From Pseudomonadota bacterium (lineage in GTDB: Bacteria; Pseudomonadota; Alphaproteobacteria; Rhizobiales; Rhizobiaceae), in assembly GCA_023388675.1 (NCBI GenBank), contig JAEWFU010000430.1, forward strand, positions 1 through 6,415: a DNA stretch of 6,415 nucleotides, written 5' to 3'. Below, piece by piece: positions 1 through 5,140 of the stretch (within the stretch, counting starts at the first letter, position 1; each line of letters begins with the position of its first letter). The notes under the pieces are model-generated. The model searched no databases. It was given only the letters and a program-made list of their open reading frames with translations, and was not told where the DNA came from. The translations under genes were made by a program, and so were the position numbers.

Positions 1-1
1 G

Positions 2-313
2 TGGGTTGATTTCGCCTATCTGGATCCGGCCTATGCGTCTGTGATGGGCGGGGCGCTCTGCGGGATGGGGCTGCTGATCCTGTTCCGTCACGGCGCCGGG
101 CTCGGCGGCGTCAATATCCTCGCGGTCTATCTCCAGGAAAGACACGGGATCCGGGCTGGCTATTTCCAGCTCGCGGTCGATCTCGCAATTCTCACGGCCG
201 CGGTCTTTGTGCTGACGCCGGATCGATTGCTGCTCTCGGTCGCAGGCGCAGTGGTTCTGAACCTCATTCTCGCGGTCAACCACAAGCCGGGCCGTTATCT
301 CGGATTCACCTGA
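2..313 (+). CDS. YitT-family membrane protein, C-terminal part (5' truncated by window edge)
   Basis: The reading frame is open from base 2, so the start codon lies outside the window; the TGA is at 311-313. The 103 visible residues carry the segment RHGAGLGGVNILAVYLQ followed by two hydrophobic stretches (roughly LAVDLAILTAAVFVL and LLLSVAGAVVLNLILAV). The glycine-rich 'GxGGVNILAxYLQ' stretch is characteristic of the YitT family of inner-membrane proteins, which usually have about 200 residues and five or six membrane segments. No biochemical role is firmly established for this family. The stop is followed by a weak 5-bp hairpin (315-329) and a 112-base gap before the pseudoazurin gene, so the two are probably separate transcription units. 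The family assignment is fairly secure; the function is unknown. Confidence 0.8.
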   Translation, partial: WVDFAYLDPAYASVMGGALCGMGLLILFRHGAGLGGVNILAVYLQERHGIRAGYFQLAVDLAILTAAVFVLTPDRLLLSVAGAVVLNLILAVNHKPGRYLGFT

Positions 314-425
314 GAGTGGGTCTGCCACTAAGGGTAGAAACGCAACAGGAACTTTGTAGGATATGCGTCGTTGAGCTTCCTTCCACCCATTTTTTTGACC
401 ACCACAATATGTAGGAGACATCATA

Positions 426-872
426 ATGTTTAGATCGACCACGCTCCTGGCAGCGGTGTTTTCAACTGTGATCTGGTCCGCAGCGTATGCGGCAGAGCAT
501 GAGGTCCGAATGTTGAACAAGGGGCCGGAAGGACAACCGATGCAGTTCGATCCTGCTTTCCTGAAGATCGCGCCGGGCGACAGCGTGAAATTCGTGGCCA
601 CCGACAAGGGACACAATTCGGAGTCGATCCTGGGAATGATTCCGGAAGGTGTGGACACCTGGAAAGGCAAGATGAACGAGGAGATCACGCTGACCTTCGA
701 TGTCGAGGGCATTTATGGCTACAAGTGCACCCCGCATTTCGGCATGGGCATGGTCGGCATCGTCCAGGTCGGTGAGAATACCGACAACCTCGATGCTGCG
801 AAAACGGCGAAGCTCCCCGGCAAGGCCAAGTCGCGGATGGCGGAATTAATAGCCCAGGTAGGCGCTAACTGA
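426..872 (+). CDS. Pseudoazurin (periplasmic type-1 blue copper protein)
   Basis: This 148-residue precursor is a small cupredoxin that carries single electrons in the periplasm. In denitrifiers it is a known donor to copper nitrite reductase (NirK) and nitrous oxide reductase (NosZ). Residues 1-22 form a Sec signal peptide (a basic residue at R3, a hydrophobic core, then SAAYA before the cut), leaving a mature chain that starts AEHEVRML, as in known pseudoazurins. All four copper ligands are visible: His63 in TDKGHN, and Cys101, His104 and Met109 in the block KCTPHFGMGMVG. Length and the C-terminal helical tail fit the family. The start is supported by AGGAGA at 413-418, seven bases before the ATG. 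It appears monocistronic, with a hairpin terminator 28 bases after the stop. I saw no convincing FNR/NnrR box in its 112-base upstream gap. Possible symbols differ between species (paz, pazS, azu), so none is given. Confidence 0.96.
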   Translation: MFRSTTLLAAVFSTVIWSAAYAAEHEVRMLNKGPEGQPMQFDPAFLKIAPGDSVKFVATDKGHNSESILGMIPEGVDTWKGKMNEEITLTFDVEGIYGYKCTPHFGMGMVGIVQVGENTDNLDAAKTAKLPGKAKSRMAELIAQVGAN

Positions 873-900
873 TCGTACCGATGATAGCACCACACCATCC

Positions 901-923
901 GGGCGGCCCAGCAACGGCCGCCC
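901..923 (+). terminator. Probable terminator after pseudoazurin
   Basis: A perfect 8-bp GC-only stem (GGGCGGCC, 901-908, with GGCCGCCC, 916-923) encloses a 7-base loop, 28 bases after the pseudoazurin stop codon. The tail AATTCTT is only a weak U-tract, so termination may be partial or Rho-assisted. Position and stem strength make a 3'-end role the simplest reading. Confidence 0.6.
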
Positions 924-1466
924 AATTCTTGACCGCCCCATCGTCTGTCGGCGCGCCCATCTTTCAGGTGCTGTTCGAGTGGCTGCGGCAATCAGGGTCA
1001 TCGTTTCTTGCCTGGCTGCCGTCTCCCAAAGACGAGTTTGGTCCCGTCAGTGCTGACGCTGGATAGAAGCCGAGTACCTCGGAGAGAATCGGGATTCGCA
1101 ACCGAATCCTAATTATGCGGCGCGTTCCATCGACTGTTTGCACGACCTTATGAGCAGTAGGCTGTTCCGACGACGAGTCCGGCAGTCTTGATCGTCAAGT
1201 TCAACCCCACTCCAGTTTTGTGGGACTTTCCCTGCCTTGTTTGTTCAGGCGCAAAGAAGACGGTGAACCCGCTGCTAGAACGAACCTGCGGCGCGGGTGC
1301 GTGGGCAGCTCGCCAAGCCAGGATGCGACCAGCATTGACGCCAGGTCGAGCTGCCCAGCTACCGATGCCGACGGCCAGGGTGACAGGCAGGCCGTTTCAC
1401 AAACTCAGCATCGCCGGGAGTGTTCGGCATGCCGATCGCAAGAACTTGACGTAAGGAGATACACCA
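924..1466. other. Long intergenic region with small inverted repeats, no convincing gene
   Basis: About 540 bases separate the pseudoazurin terminator from the DUF2249 operon. Short open frames here (for example 881-1066 and 1188-1454 on plus) have no recognisable motif, no good ribosome-binding site and no family resemblance. What can be seen is a row of perfect small inverted repeats: CGTCAG-TG-CTGACG (1045-1058), CCGAG-TAC-CTCGG (1070-1082), GGATTCG-CAAC-CGAATCC (1092-1109) and CTTGA-TCG-TCAAG (1187-1199). A TTG-N8-CAA site lies at 1241-1254. No tRNA or transposase remnant was recognised. It may hold the regulatory region of the downstream operon, an unrecognised small RNA, or a decayed gene. 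Confidence 0.5.
1241..1281 (+). promoter_or_regulatory. Candidate NnrR/FNR-type site with -10, upstream of the DUF2249 operon
   Basis: TTGTTCAGGCGCAA (1241-1254) has the TTG-N8-CAA core of CRP/FNR-family regulators. Its right half, CGCAA, is the complement of the TTGCG half-site reported for NnrR boxes; the left half, TTGTT, is poorer. TAGAAC at 1276-1281 matches four of six -10 bases and lies 21 bases after the site, close to class II activator spacing. Transcription would then start near 1288, leaving a leader of about 180 bases before the ATG at 1467. The call is moderate to weak because one half-site is degenerate and the leader is long. Confidence 0.35.
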
Positions 1467-1721
1467 ATGTCCGATACCACACAGATAGCCGAGACGGTCG
1501 ACGTGCGCATGCTCGTGCCCGCCCAGCGCCATCAGAAGATCTTCCAGCTTGTCGATGATTTGCAGCCGGGCAAGGCCTTCGTGCTCGTCAACGATCACGA
1601 TCCCAAGCCGCTCTACTACCAACTCGAGGCCGAGTATCCTGGCCAGTTCTCCTGGACGTATCTGGAGCGGGGACCGGACGTCTGGCGCGTCGAGATCGGC
1701 AAGCAGAAGCTGGCCGCCTGA
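1467..1721 (+). CDS. DUF2249 domain protein (single domain)
   Basis: This 84-residue soluble protein is one DUF2249 domain. The region from about residue 12 to 79 shows the family pattern: VDVRMLVPAQRHQKIF at the start, a PGKAFVLVNDHDPKPLYYQ core, and the closing segment W..YLERGPDVWRVEI. DUF2249 proteins are related to the small TusA-like alpha/beta fold and are often found beside denitrification and hemerythrin genes. Their molecular role is not established; handling of sulfur, metal or NO-damaged cofactors is only a guess. The start has a strong Shine-Dalgarno, TAAGGAGA at 1452-1459, seven bases before the ATG. It is the first gene of the operon, 65 bases ahead of the membrane protein gene, and that gap contains a strong hairpin pair. 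Confidence 0.88.
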   Translation: MSDTTQIAETVDVRMLVPAQRHQKIFQLVDDLQPGKAFVLVNDHDPKPLYYQLEAEYPGQFSWTYLERGPDVWRVEIGKQKLAA

Positions 1722-1757
1722 CGCGACGGGGCGTCGCGCGATGGGAGCGCGCGACGC
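1722..1757 (+). other. Intercistronic RNA structure with two competing hairpins
   Basis: Directly after the TGA of the first DUF2249 gene, CGCGACG (1722-1728) can pair with CGTCGCG (1732-1738) across a 3-base loop. The overlapping segment GCGTCGCGCG (1731-1740) can instead pair perfectly over 10 bp with CGCGCGACGC (1748-1757) across a 7-base loop. The two cannot form together. No U-tract follows, so it is not a normal intrinsic terminator. It could stabilise the upstream message, act as a processing site, or tune expression of the membrane protein gene, whose RBS (AAGGAG, 1773-1778) begins 16 bases further on. Confidence 0.6.
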
Positions 1758-1786
1758 ATCCCGCTACCGGCGAAGGAGCATCCGCG

Positions 1787-3130
1787 ATGGTTGGCGCTTC
1801 CCTGTCGAAATGGACGATGTCGTATTTTGCGGCCGCGCTTCTGGCTCTGATCGCAGCCGAAGGACTGATGGTGGCGGGCTTCGGTTTCCCAAATGCGCCA
1901 ATCCGCGGACCGGAGACACTGGTGCTGGTGCATCTGGTCGCGATCGGATGGTTGAGCATGCTGATGCTCGGCGCCCTGTTCCAGTTCGTGCCGGTGCTTG
2001 TCGCGCGTCCCTTGCATAGCAACCGTCTGCCGCTTCCTTCGCTCGTGCTGATACTCTCGGGGCTCGCTGCCCTCTTACTGGGCTTCCTGCAGATGGGCGG
2101 TTATCTCGCCCTCCCGCACAGTTGTTTCCCCGCAGCAAGCGCTTTGCTTGGCGCCGGCGTTTCGCTCGCATTGTGGAATCTGGGCCGGACGCTCTGGGCA
2201 GCCCGCCCGCTGCCGATCTCCGCGCGCTTCGTTACCGTCGGACTTGCCTCTATCGCGGTGACCGCGCTGCTCGGCATCCTCTTCGCCCTCACCCTCGGGG
2301 GTGTTGTTTCCCATCCGGCACTCCTGGCAATCGCCTCTCAGGGCGTGCCGGTTCATGCAATCGTGGGGCTCGGGGGCTGGCTCACCTTTACAGCCATGGG
2401 CGTCAGCTATCGTCTTCTCGCCATGTTCATGCTCGCGCCCGAACTCGATGGTGCGAGCACGCGCGCTGCCTTCCACTTCGGGGCAGTGGCGCTCGCGCTG
2501 GTAATATTCGGTGGTGTCGGCTTGATCCTGCTTGGCGGTCACCTGGCATTTGCCTTGGCAGCCGCTGGCACGCTCGGCCTTGTCTGCGTTGCGATCTATT
2601 GGACGGACATGGTTCACCTTTATCGGGCGCGCAAGCGACGCGTCATCGAACTCAACAGCCGCATGGCGGGCTTCGCGCTAATATCGCTCGGTCTGGCCGC
2701 AACGCTTGCGCTCGCAGCGACCATACTTGGTGTGCTGCCGCGCCTTGCCGGCGCGGTCGCGTTCCTCACCGCCTTCGGCTGGCTGAGCGGACTGGGTCTG
2801 GCCATGCTCTACAAGATCGTGGCTTTCATAACCTGGCTCGAATGCTATGGGCCGGTCTTGGGCAAGATGCCAACGCCACGCGTCCAGGACCTCGTCGTGG
2901 AACGTCGTGCGCTTCCCTGGTTTATGATCTATTTTGTCGCCGTCTGGAGCGGTACCGTGGCCCTGCTGATCGAGCAGGCAACAGTGTTCCGCGTGTCCGC
3001 CGGGGCAATGACGATCGCGACTGTCGGTCTATGCATCCAGTTCATGCATACGCGCCGACTCGACCACGTGCTCACGCTGACATCGCTGCCGGAGAGCGGG
3101 CGACCGCGCCTGCTCATGTCCGCCACCTAG
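1787..3130 (+). CDS. Multi-pass membrane protein, NnrS / heme-copper oxidase subunit I-like
   Basis: The product has 447 residues and is almost entirely hydrophobic, with about 12 candidate membrane helices. Several features recall the NnrS and heme-copper oxidase subunit I superfamily. Histidines sit at or in helices followed by Gly/Arg motifs: H49 in VHLVAIGWLSMLMLG and H190 in PVHAIVGLGGWLTF, with YRLLAMF a few residues later. A late segment reads LYKIVAFITWLECYG. These histidines are possible heme or metal ligands, but the full oxidase ligand set (six invariant His, including the CuB triad) is not seen, so oxygen or NO reduction is unlikely. NnrS proteins are NO-linked heme-copper membrane proteins, which fits the neighbourhood. 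AAGGAG at 1773-1778 supports the ATG at 1787. The stop is 22 bases before the tandem DUF2249 gene. Membrane nature is certain; the family call is tentative. Confidence 0.75.
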   Translation: MVGASLSKWTMSYFAAALLALIAAEGLMVAGFGFPNAPIRGPETLVLVHLVAIGWLSMLMLGALFQFVPVLVARPLHSNRLPLPSLVLILSGLAALLLGFLQMGGYLALPHSCFPAASALLGAGVSLALWNLGRTLWAARPLPISARFVTVGLASIAVTALLGILFALTLGGVVSHPALLAIASQGVPVHAIVGLGGWLTFTAMGVSYRLLAMFMLAPELDGASTRAAFHFGAVALALVIFGGVGLILLGGHLAFALAAAGTLGLVCVAIYWTDMVHLYRARKRRVIELNSRMAGFALISLGLAATLALAATILGVLPRLAGAVAFLTAFGWLSGLGLAMLYKIVAFITWLECYGPVLGKMPTPRVQDLVVERRALPWFMIYFVAVWSGTVALLIEQATVFRVSAGAMTIATVGLCIQFMHTRRLDHVLTLTSLPESGRPRLLMSAT

Positions 3131-3152
3131 CTGCAAGCCAAGGAGAAGATTG

Positions 3153-3680
3153 ATGGTATCGAATTTTGTGGATCTCGATGTCCGGCCCGCGTTGCGCGCG
3201 GGGGAAGAGCCGTTCGGCCTCATCATGGCGGCCGTGGCGAGCCTGCAGGAAGGGGAAGGGCTCCGTCTCATTGCATCCTTCAAGCCGGTCCCGTTGCTGC
3301 ACGTACTGGGCTCCAAGGGCTTTTCGCACGAGATGACGGAGCTGGATGGCGGTGATTGGGAGGTTCGTTTCACGCGGGAAGGCGCAGCCGACGCGGTCGA
3401 AGTTGCCGATGCTGGCGCGCCTGCGGAAAGCACCTGGCCCGAACCGTCACGCTCGCTCGACAATCGCGATCTCGATCCGCCTGAGCCGATGGTGCGCATC
3501 CTGGCCGCCATCGAGGAGATGCAGGATGGCGAAGTTCTGTCGGCATTGCTGTGCCGAGAACCGGTGTTCCTGTTCCCTGAACTCGCCAAGCGTGGCCACA
3601 AATGGCAGGGCGCCCTCTCGCAGGACGGCGGAACCTACAGGATCCTGATCCGCGTCGGTGCCGGGAGAGAGGCTGCATGA
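3153..3680 (+). CDS. Tandem DUF2249 domain protein
   Basis: This 175-residue soluble protein carries two DUF2249-type domains. Domain 1 spans about residues 5-74 (VDLDVRPALRAGEEPF ... LRLIASFKPVPLLHVL ... WEVRF) and domain 2 about 101-168 (SLDNRDLDPPEPMVRI ... CREPVFLFPELAKRGH ... YRILIRV). A polar, Ala/Pro/Glu-rich linker of about 25 residues joins them. The repeated 'xRxLxPPEPMxxILxAxxxLxxGExL' layout and the F/P-rich central strand are the family hallmark; Cys134 is the only cysteine. ATG 3153 is preferred over the adjacent in-frame TTG at 3150 because AGGAGA (3141-3146) is six bases from it. The stop overlaps the start of the DUF59 gene (ATGA), which implies translational coupling. Function is unknown; the coupling suggests it works with the Fe-S assembly factor. 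Confidence 0.87.
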   Translation: MVSNFVDLDVRPALRAGEEPFGLIMAAVASLQEGEGLRLIASFKPVPLLHVLGSKGFSHEMTELDGGDWEVRFTREGAADAVEVADAGAPAESTWPEPSRSLDNRDLDPPEPMVRILAAIEEMQDGEVLSALLCREPVFLFPELAKRGHKWQGALSQDGGTYRILIRVGAGREAA

Positions 3681-4012
3681 CCGTCGAGGCCAACGATGAG
3701 CTCGCCGACCACGTGCGGGACGCGCTTCGGCTCGTGATCGATCCCGAGCTTGGCTACAACATCGTCGATCTCGGGCTGATCTATTTCGTCGTCATCCAGG
3801 ATGGCGGCATCGCCAACATCGTGATGACGACCACGACCAAGGGGTGCCCGGCAACGAACTATCTCAAGGAAGGTTCGCGAGACGCTGCCTGGACCGTGGA
3901 GGGGATCGAGTTCGTCGATGTGTCGCTGACCTATGAGCCGCCTTGGACGCCTGAGATGATGACAGACGATGCAAAGCAGCACCTCGGCATCATGAGAGGC
4001 AGCGGATGGTGA
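3677..4012 (+). CDS. DUF59 / MIP18-family metal-sulfur cluster assembly factor
   Basis: The 111-residue product belongs to the DUF59 (FeS_assembly_P) family, whose members include SufT, PaaD and eukaryotic MIP18/CIA2 and assist Fe-S cluster assembly or delivery. The diagnostic elements are present: IDPELGYNIVDLGLIY at residues 21-36, and the TTTTKGCP loop with the conserved Cys57, the usual functional cysteine. The C-terminal PPWTPEMMTDDAKQHLG is also typical of the family. Length is normal for a stand-alone domain. The start at 3677 overlaps the preceding stop by four bases (ATGA), with GGGAGAG at 3663-3669 as RBS; an in-frame ATG at 3602 would lie deep inside the previous gene and is less likely. 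In this operon it probably matures or repairs Fe-S proteins of the denitrification pathway, which is inference. Confidence 0.92.
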   Translation: MTVEANDELADHVRDALRLVIDPELGYNIVDLGLIYFVVIQDGGIANIVMTTTTKGCPATNYLKEGSRDAAWTVEGIEFVDVSLTYEPPWTPEMMTDDAKQHLGIMRGSGW

Positions 4013-4419
4013 TGATACGCACGGCGGCGAAAAATGCCCCGCAGGGTGACGCTGCGCCGGCCGTCGACCTTGCCTCGATCCTGCTGGAGAGTCTTTCCGA
4101 ATTGGCAAATGCCGGAAACGTCGAAACGGCCTGCAAGCTCGCGGGTTTCGCCTGTGTCAGGCTACGGCGGCGGTCCCGCTGTCGAAGCTTGGCTCCGCAG
4201 GGCGGTGCTTTCACCGTTCGAGGTGATGCGCCGCACGATTCCGGACGGCCTGGAGCCGGTCCGCGACGCGATCATCGATCTCGCCGATCGACAGCGCGCC
4301 GACCTGATCCTGACGACGGGAGGAACGGGTCCTTCGGCTCGCGATCTGACGCCCGAGGGGACTGGCGCGGCGACCGACAAGCAGCTTCCGGGTTTTGGGG
4401 AACTCATGCGGCGGAGTAG
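4006..4419 (+). CDS. Short unknown protein, 3' end probably lost; frame runs on out of register through mogA
   Basis: The frame begins with an ATG inside the last codons of the DUF59 gene (GAGAGG at 3994-3999, six bases away). A second in-frame ATG at 4012 overlaps the DUF59 stop as TGATG. Residues about 20-55 look like a real small helical protein (DLASILLESLSELANAG, then ETACKLAGFACVRLRR). From memory this resembles an unnamed family found beside DUF2249/DUF59 genes that ends some 10-20 residues later. After about base 4170 the frame becomes an arginine/serine-rich shadow of the mogA frame and stops only at 4419, giving 137 residues. I therefore read the native gene as truncated at 4155-4175 by a deletion that also removed the start of mogA. 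No function can be named. Confidence 0.5.
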   Translation: MVMIRTAAKNAPQGDAAPAVDLASILLESLSELANAGNVETACKLAGFACVRLRRRSRCRSLAPQGGAFTVRGDAPHDSGRPGAGPRRDHRSRRSTARRPDPDDGRNGSFGSRSDARGDWRGDRQAASGFWGTHAAE

Positions 4420-4627
4420 CCTCGAGCAGGTGCCGACGGCGATCCTGTCGCGCCAGACGGCTGGGATTCGAGCTCGTACGCTGGTCGTCAACCTGCCGGG
4501 CAGGCCATCGTCGATCGACGTATGCCTCGCCGCCGTTTTTCCGGCTATCCCCTACTGCCTGGAATTGATCGACGCGGCACGGATCGACGTCGACCCCGCG
4601 ATAGTCGCCAGTTACCGACCTGGATGA
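4154..4627 (+). CDS. MogA/MoaB-family molybdenum cofactor protein, N-terminus missing (probable pseudogene)
   Basis: The family adenylylates molybdopterin, the step before Mo insertion in molybdenum-cofactor synthesis needed by, for example, nitrate reductases. From GGPAVEAWLRR onward the sequence is a good MogA/MoaB domain: TTGGTGPSARDLTPE (substrate-binding TGGTG loop), DKQLPGFGELMRRSSL, AILSRQTAGIRARTLVVNLPG. The normal N-terminal strand and its 'IGIxTVSDRAS' motif, about 15-20 residues, are absent in all three forward frames upstream. The region before 4154 instead encodes the preceding small protein in another frame. The first plausible start is GTG 4154, without a Shine-Dalgarno, giving 157 residues; ATG 4034 is in frame but adds an unrelated, Arg-rich leader. 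Loss of the first beta strand probably impairs folding, so this is likely a pseudogene or chimera, although the reading frame is otherwise intact. Confidence 0.75.
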   Translation: MSGYGGGPAVEAWLRRAVLSPFEVMRRTIPDGLEPVRDAIIDLADRQRADLILTTGGTGPSARDLTPEGTGAATDKQLPGFGELMRRSSLEQVPTAILSRQTAGIRARTLVVNLPGRPSSIDVCLAAVFPAIPYCLELIDAARIDVDPAIVASYRPG

Positions 4628-4690
4628 CGCGATGCGACCGCAAGCGCGATTTGTCGTCGGCCGGCTCGCTACGCGTTGGTTCGCTGCTCA

Positions 4691-4732
4691 TTGCGCCACA
4701 GCAAATTGCACTTCGATGAACGGAGTAATAAG
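4691..4732 (+). promoter_or_regulatory. Candidate NnrR-type promoter of the plus-strand DUF6455 gene
   Basis: TTGCGCCACAGCAA (4691-4704) has a perfect TTGCG left half and AGCAA on the right, with the TTG-N8-CAA core. This agrees with NnrR-type sites described as TTGCG-N4-CACAA in Rhodobacter (from memory) at eight of ten positions. AATAAG at 4727-4732 matches four of six -10 bases and lies exactly 22 bases after the site, which would centre the site at -41.5 as in class II CRP/FNR activation. The start would be near 4739, leaving about 24 bases of leader with the RBS. Sequence and geometry agree well; binding is untested. Confidence 0.55.
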
Positions 4733-4762
4733 TGCGGCCATGGCTCCCGGGAGAGGACCGCC

Positions 4763-5038
4763 ATGAGCCTGCGCAACTCACTCAACTGGCTGGCGAGGCA
4801 TCCGGGCCAGCTCGACCGGATGATGGACGCGCTCGGATTGCGGTCCGCGGTCGAGGCGCTTCCCGATTCGGTCAACGTCCTGCAACGGGGGGCGGACCGG
4901 TGCCAGTCATGTGAAAACGCCGAGAGGTGCGCGGCGTGGCTCGATGCCAATGCCAAGGCGGACGAAGCGCCTCGGTACTGTCGGAATCATGCTCTCTTCC
5001 AACGCGTCTTCCGCGGCCGCGATGGACGCGCCCGCTGA
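4763..5038 (+). CDS. DUF6455 family small cysteine-motif protein (plus-strand copy)
   Basis: This 91-residue soluble protein has the DUF6455 pattern. An N-terminal helical part (LARHPGQLDRMMDALGL) is followed by a four-cysteine motif, Cys47-x2-Cys50-x5-Cys56-x16-Cys73, in the context ADRCQSCENAERCAAWL ... APRYCRNHALFQ. Four such cysteines could bind zinc, iron or an Fe-S cluster, but no function is established for the family. The ATG at 4763 is chosen because GGGAGAGG (4749-4756) precedes it by six bases; an upstream in-frame ATG at 4676 would overlap the putative operator and adds no family sequence. It has its own candidate NnrR-type promoter and lies 135 bases after mogA, so it can be expressed separately from the operon. 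It converges with a second DUF6455 gene 102 bases away. Confidence 0.85.
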   Translation: MSLRNSLNWLARHPGQLDRMMDALGLRSAVEALPDSVNVLQRGADRCQSCENAERCAAWLDANAKADEAPRYCRNHALFQRVFRGRDGRAR

Positions 5039-5081
5039 ACGCGACCATCTCCCCGGCGAGCAATCGCTTTCAGGCTGCTTA

Positions 5082-5129
5082 CAGCGCAACGGGGCGCTGA
5101 GCGGACCTGGTAGTCGCGCGCCCCGCGCG
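5082..5129. terminator. Possible bidirectional 3'-end hairpins between convergent genes
   Basis: The 102-base space between the two converging DUF6455 genes holds two perfect short stems: CAGCGC/GCGCTG (5082-5087 with 5094-5099, 6-base loop) and CGCGCG/CGCGCG (5115-5120 with 5124-5129, 3-base loop). Neither has a T-tract on either side. Position between two 3' ends is the main argument for a terminator role. Confidence 0.3.
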
Positions 5130-5140
5130 GCGTCCGAGCC

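Noticed and set aside
395..407. TTGACCACCACAA upstream of pseudoazurin as an FNR/NnrR box
   Set aside because: The TTG and CAA cores are seven bases apart instead of eight, and the site ends only 18 bases before the ATG, too close for activation.
881..1066. Small plus-strand open frame after pseudoazurin
   Set aside because: It begins 9 bases after the stop and runs through the terminator hairpin, has no Shine-Dalgarno and no recognisable sequence.
1187..1199. CTTGATCGTCAAG as an FNR box
   Set aside because: It has one TTGAT half-site, but the spacing does not allow TTGAT-N4-ATCAA; it is just a short palindrome.
1188..1454. 88-residue plus-strand open frame before the DUF2249 gene
   Set aside because: No family features or ribosome-binding site; composition looks like chance open frame in GC-rich DNA.
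1764..2617. Several long minus- and plus-strand open frames across the membrane protein gene
   Set aside because: They are Arg/Gly-rich frames antisense or out of phase to a clear coding sequence, typical of GC-rich DNA.
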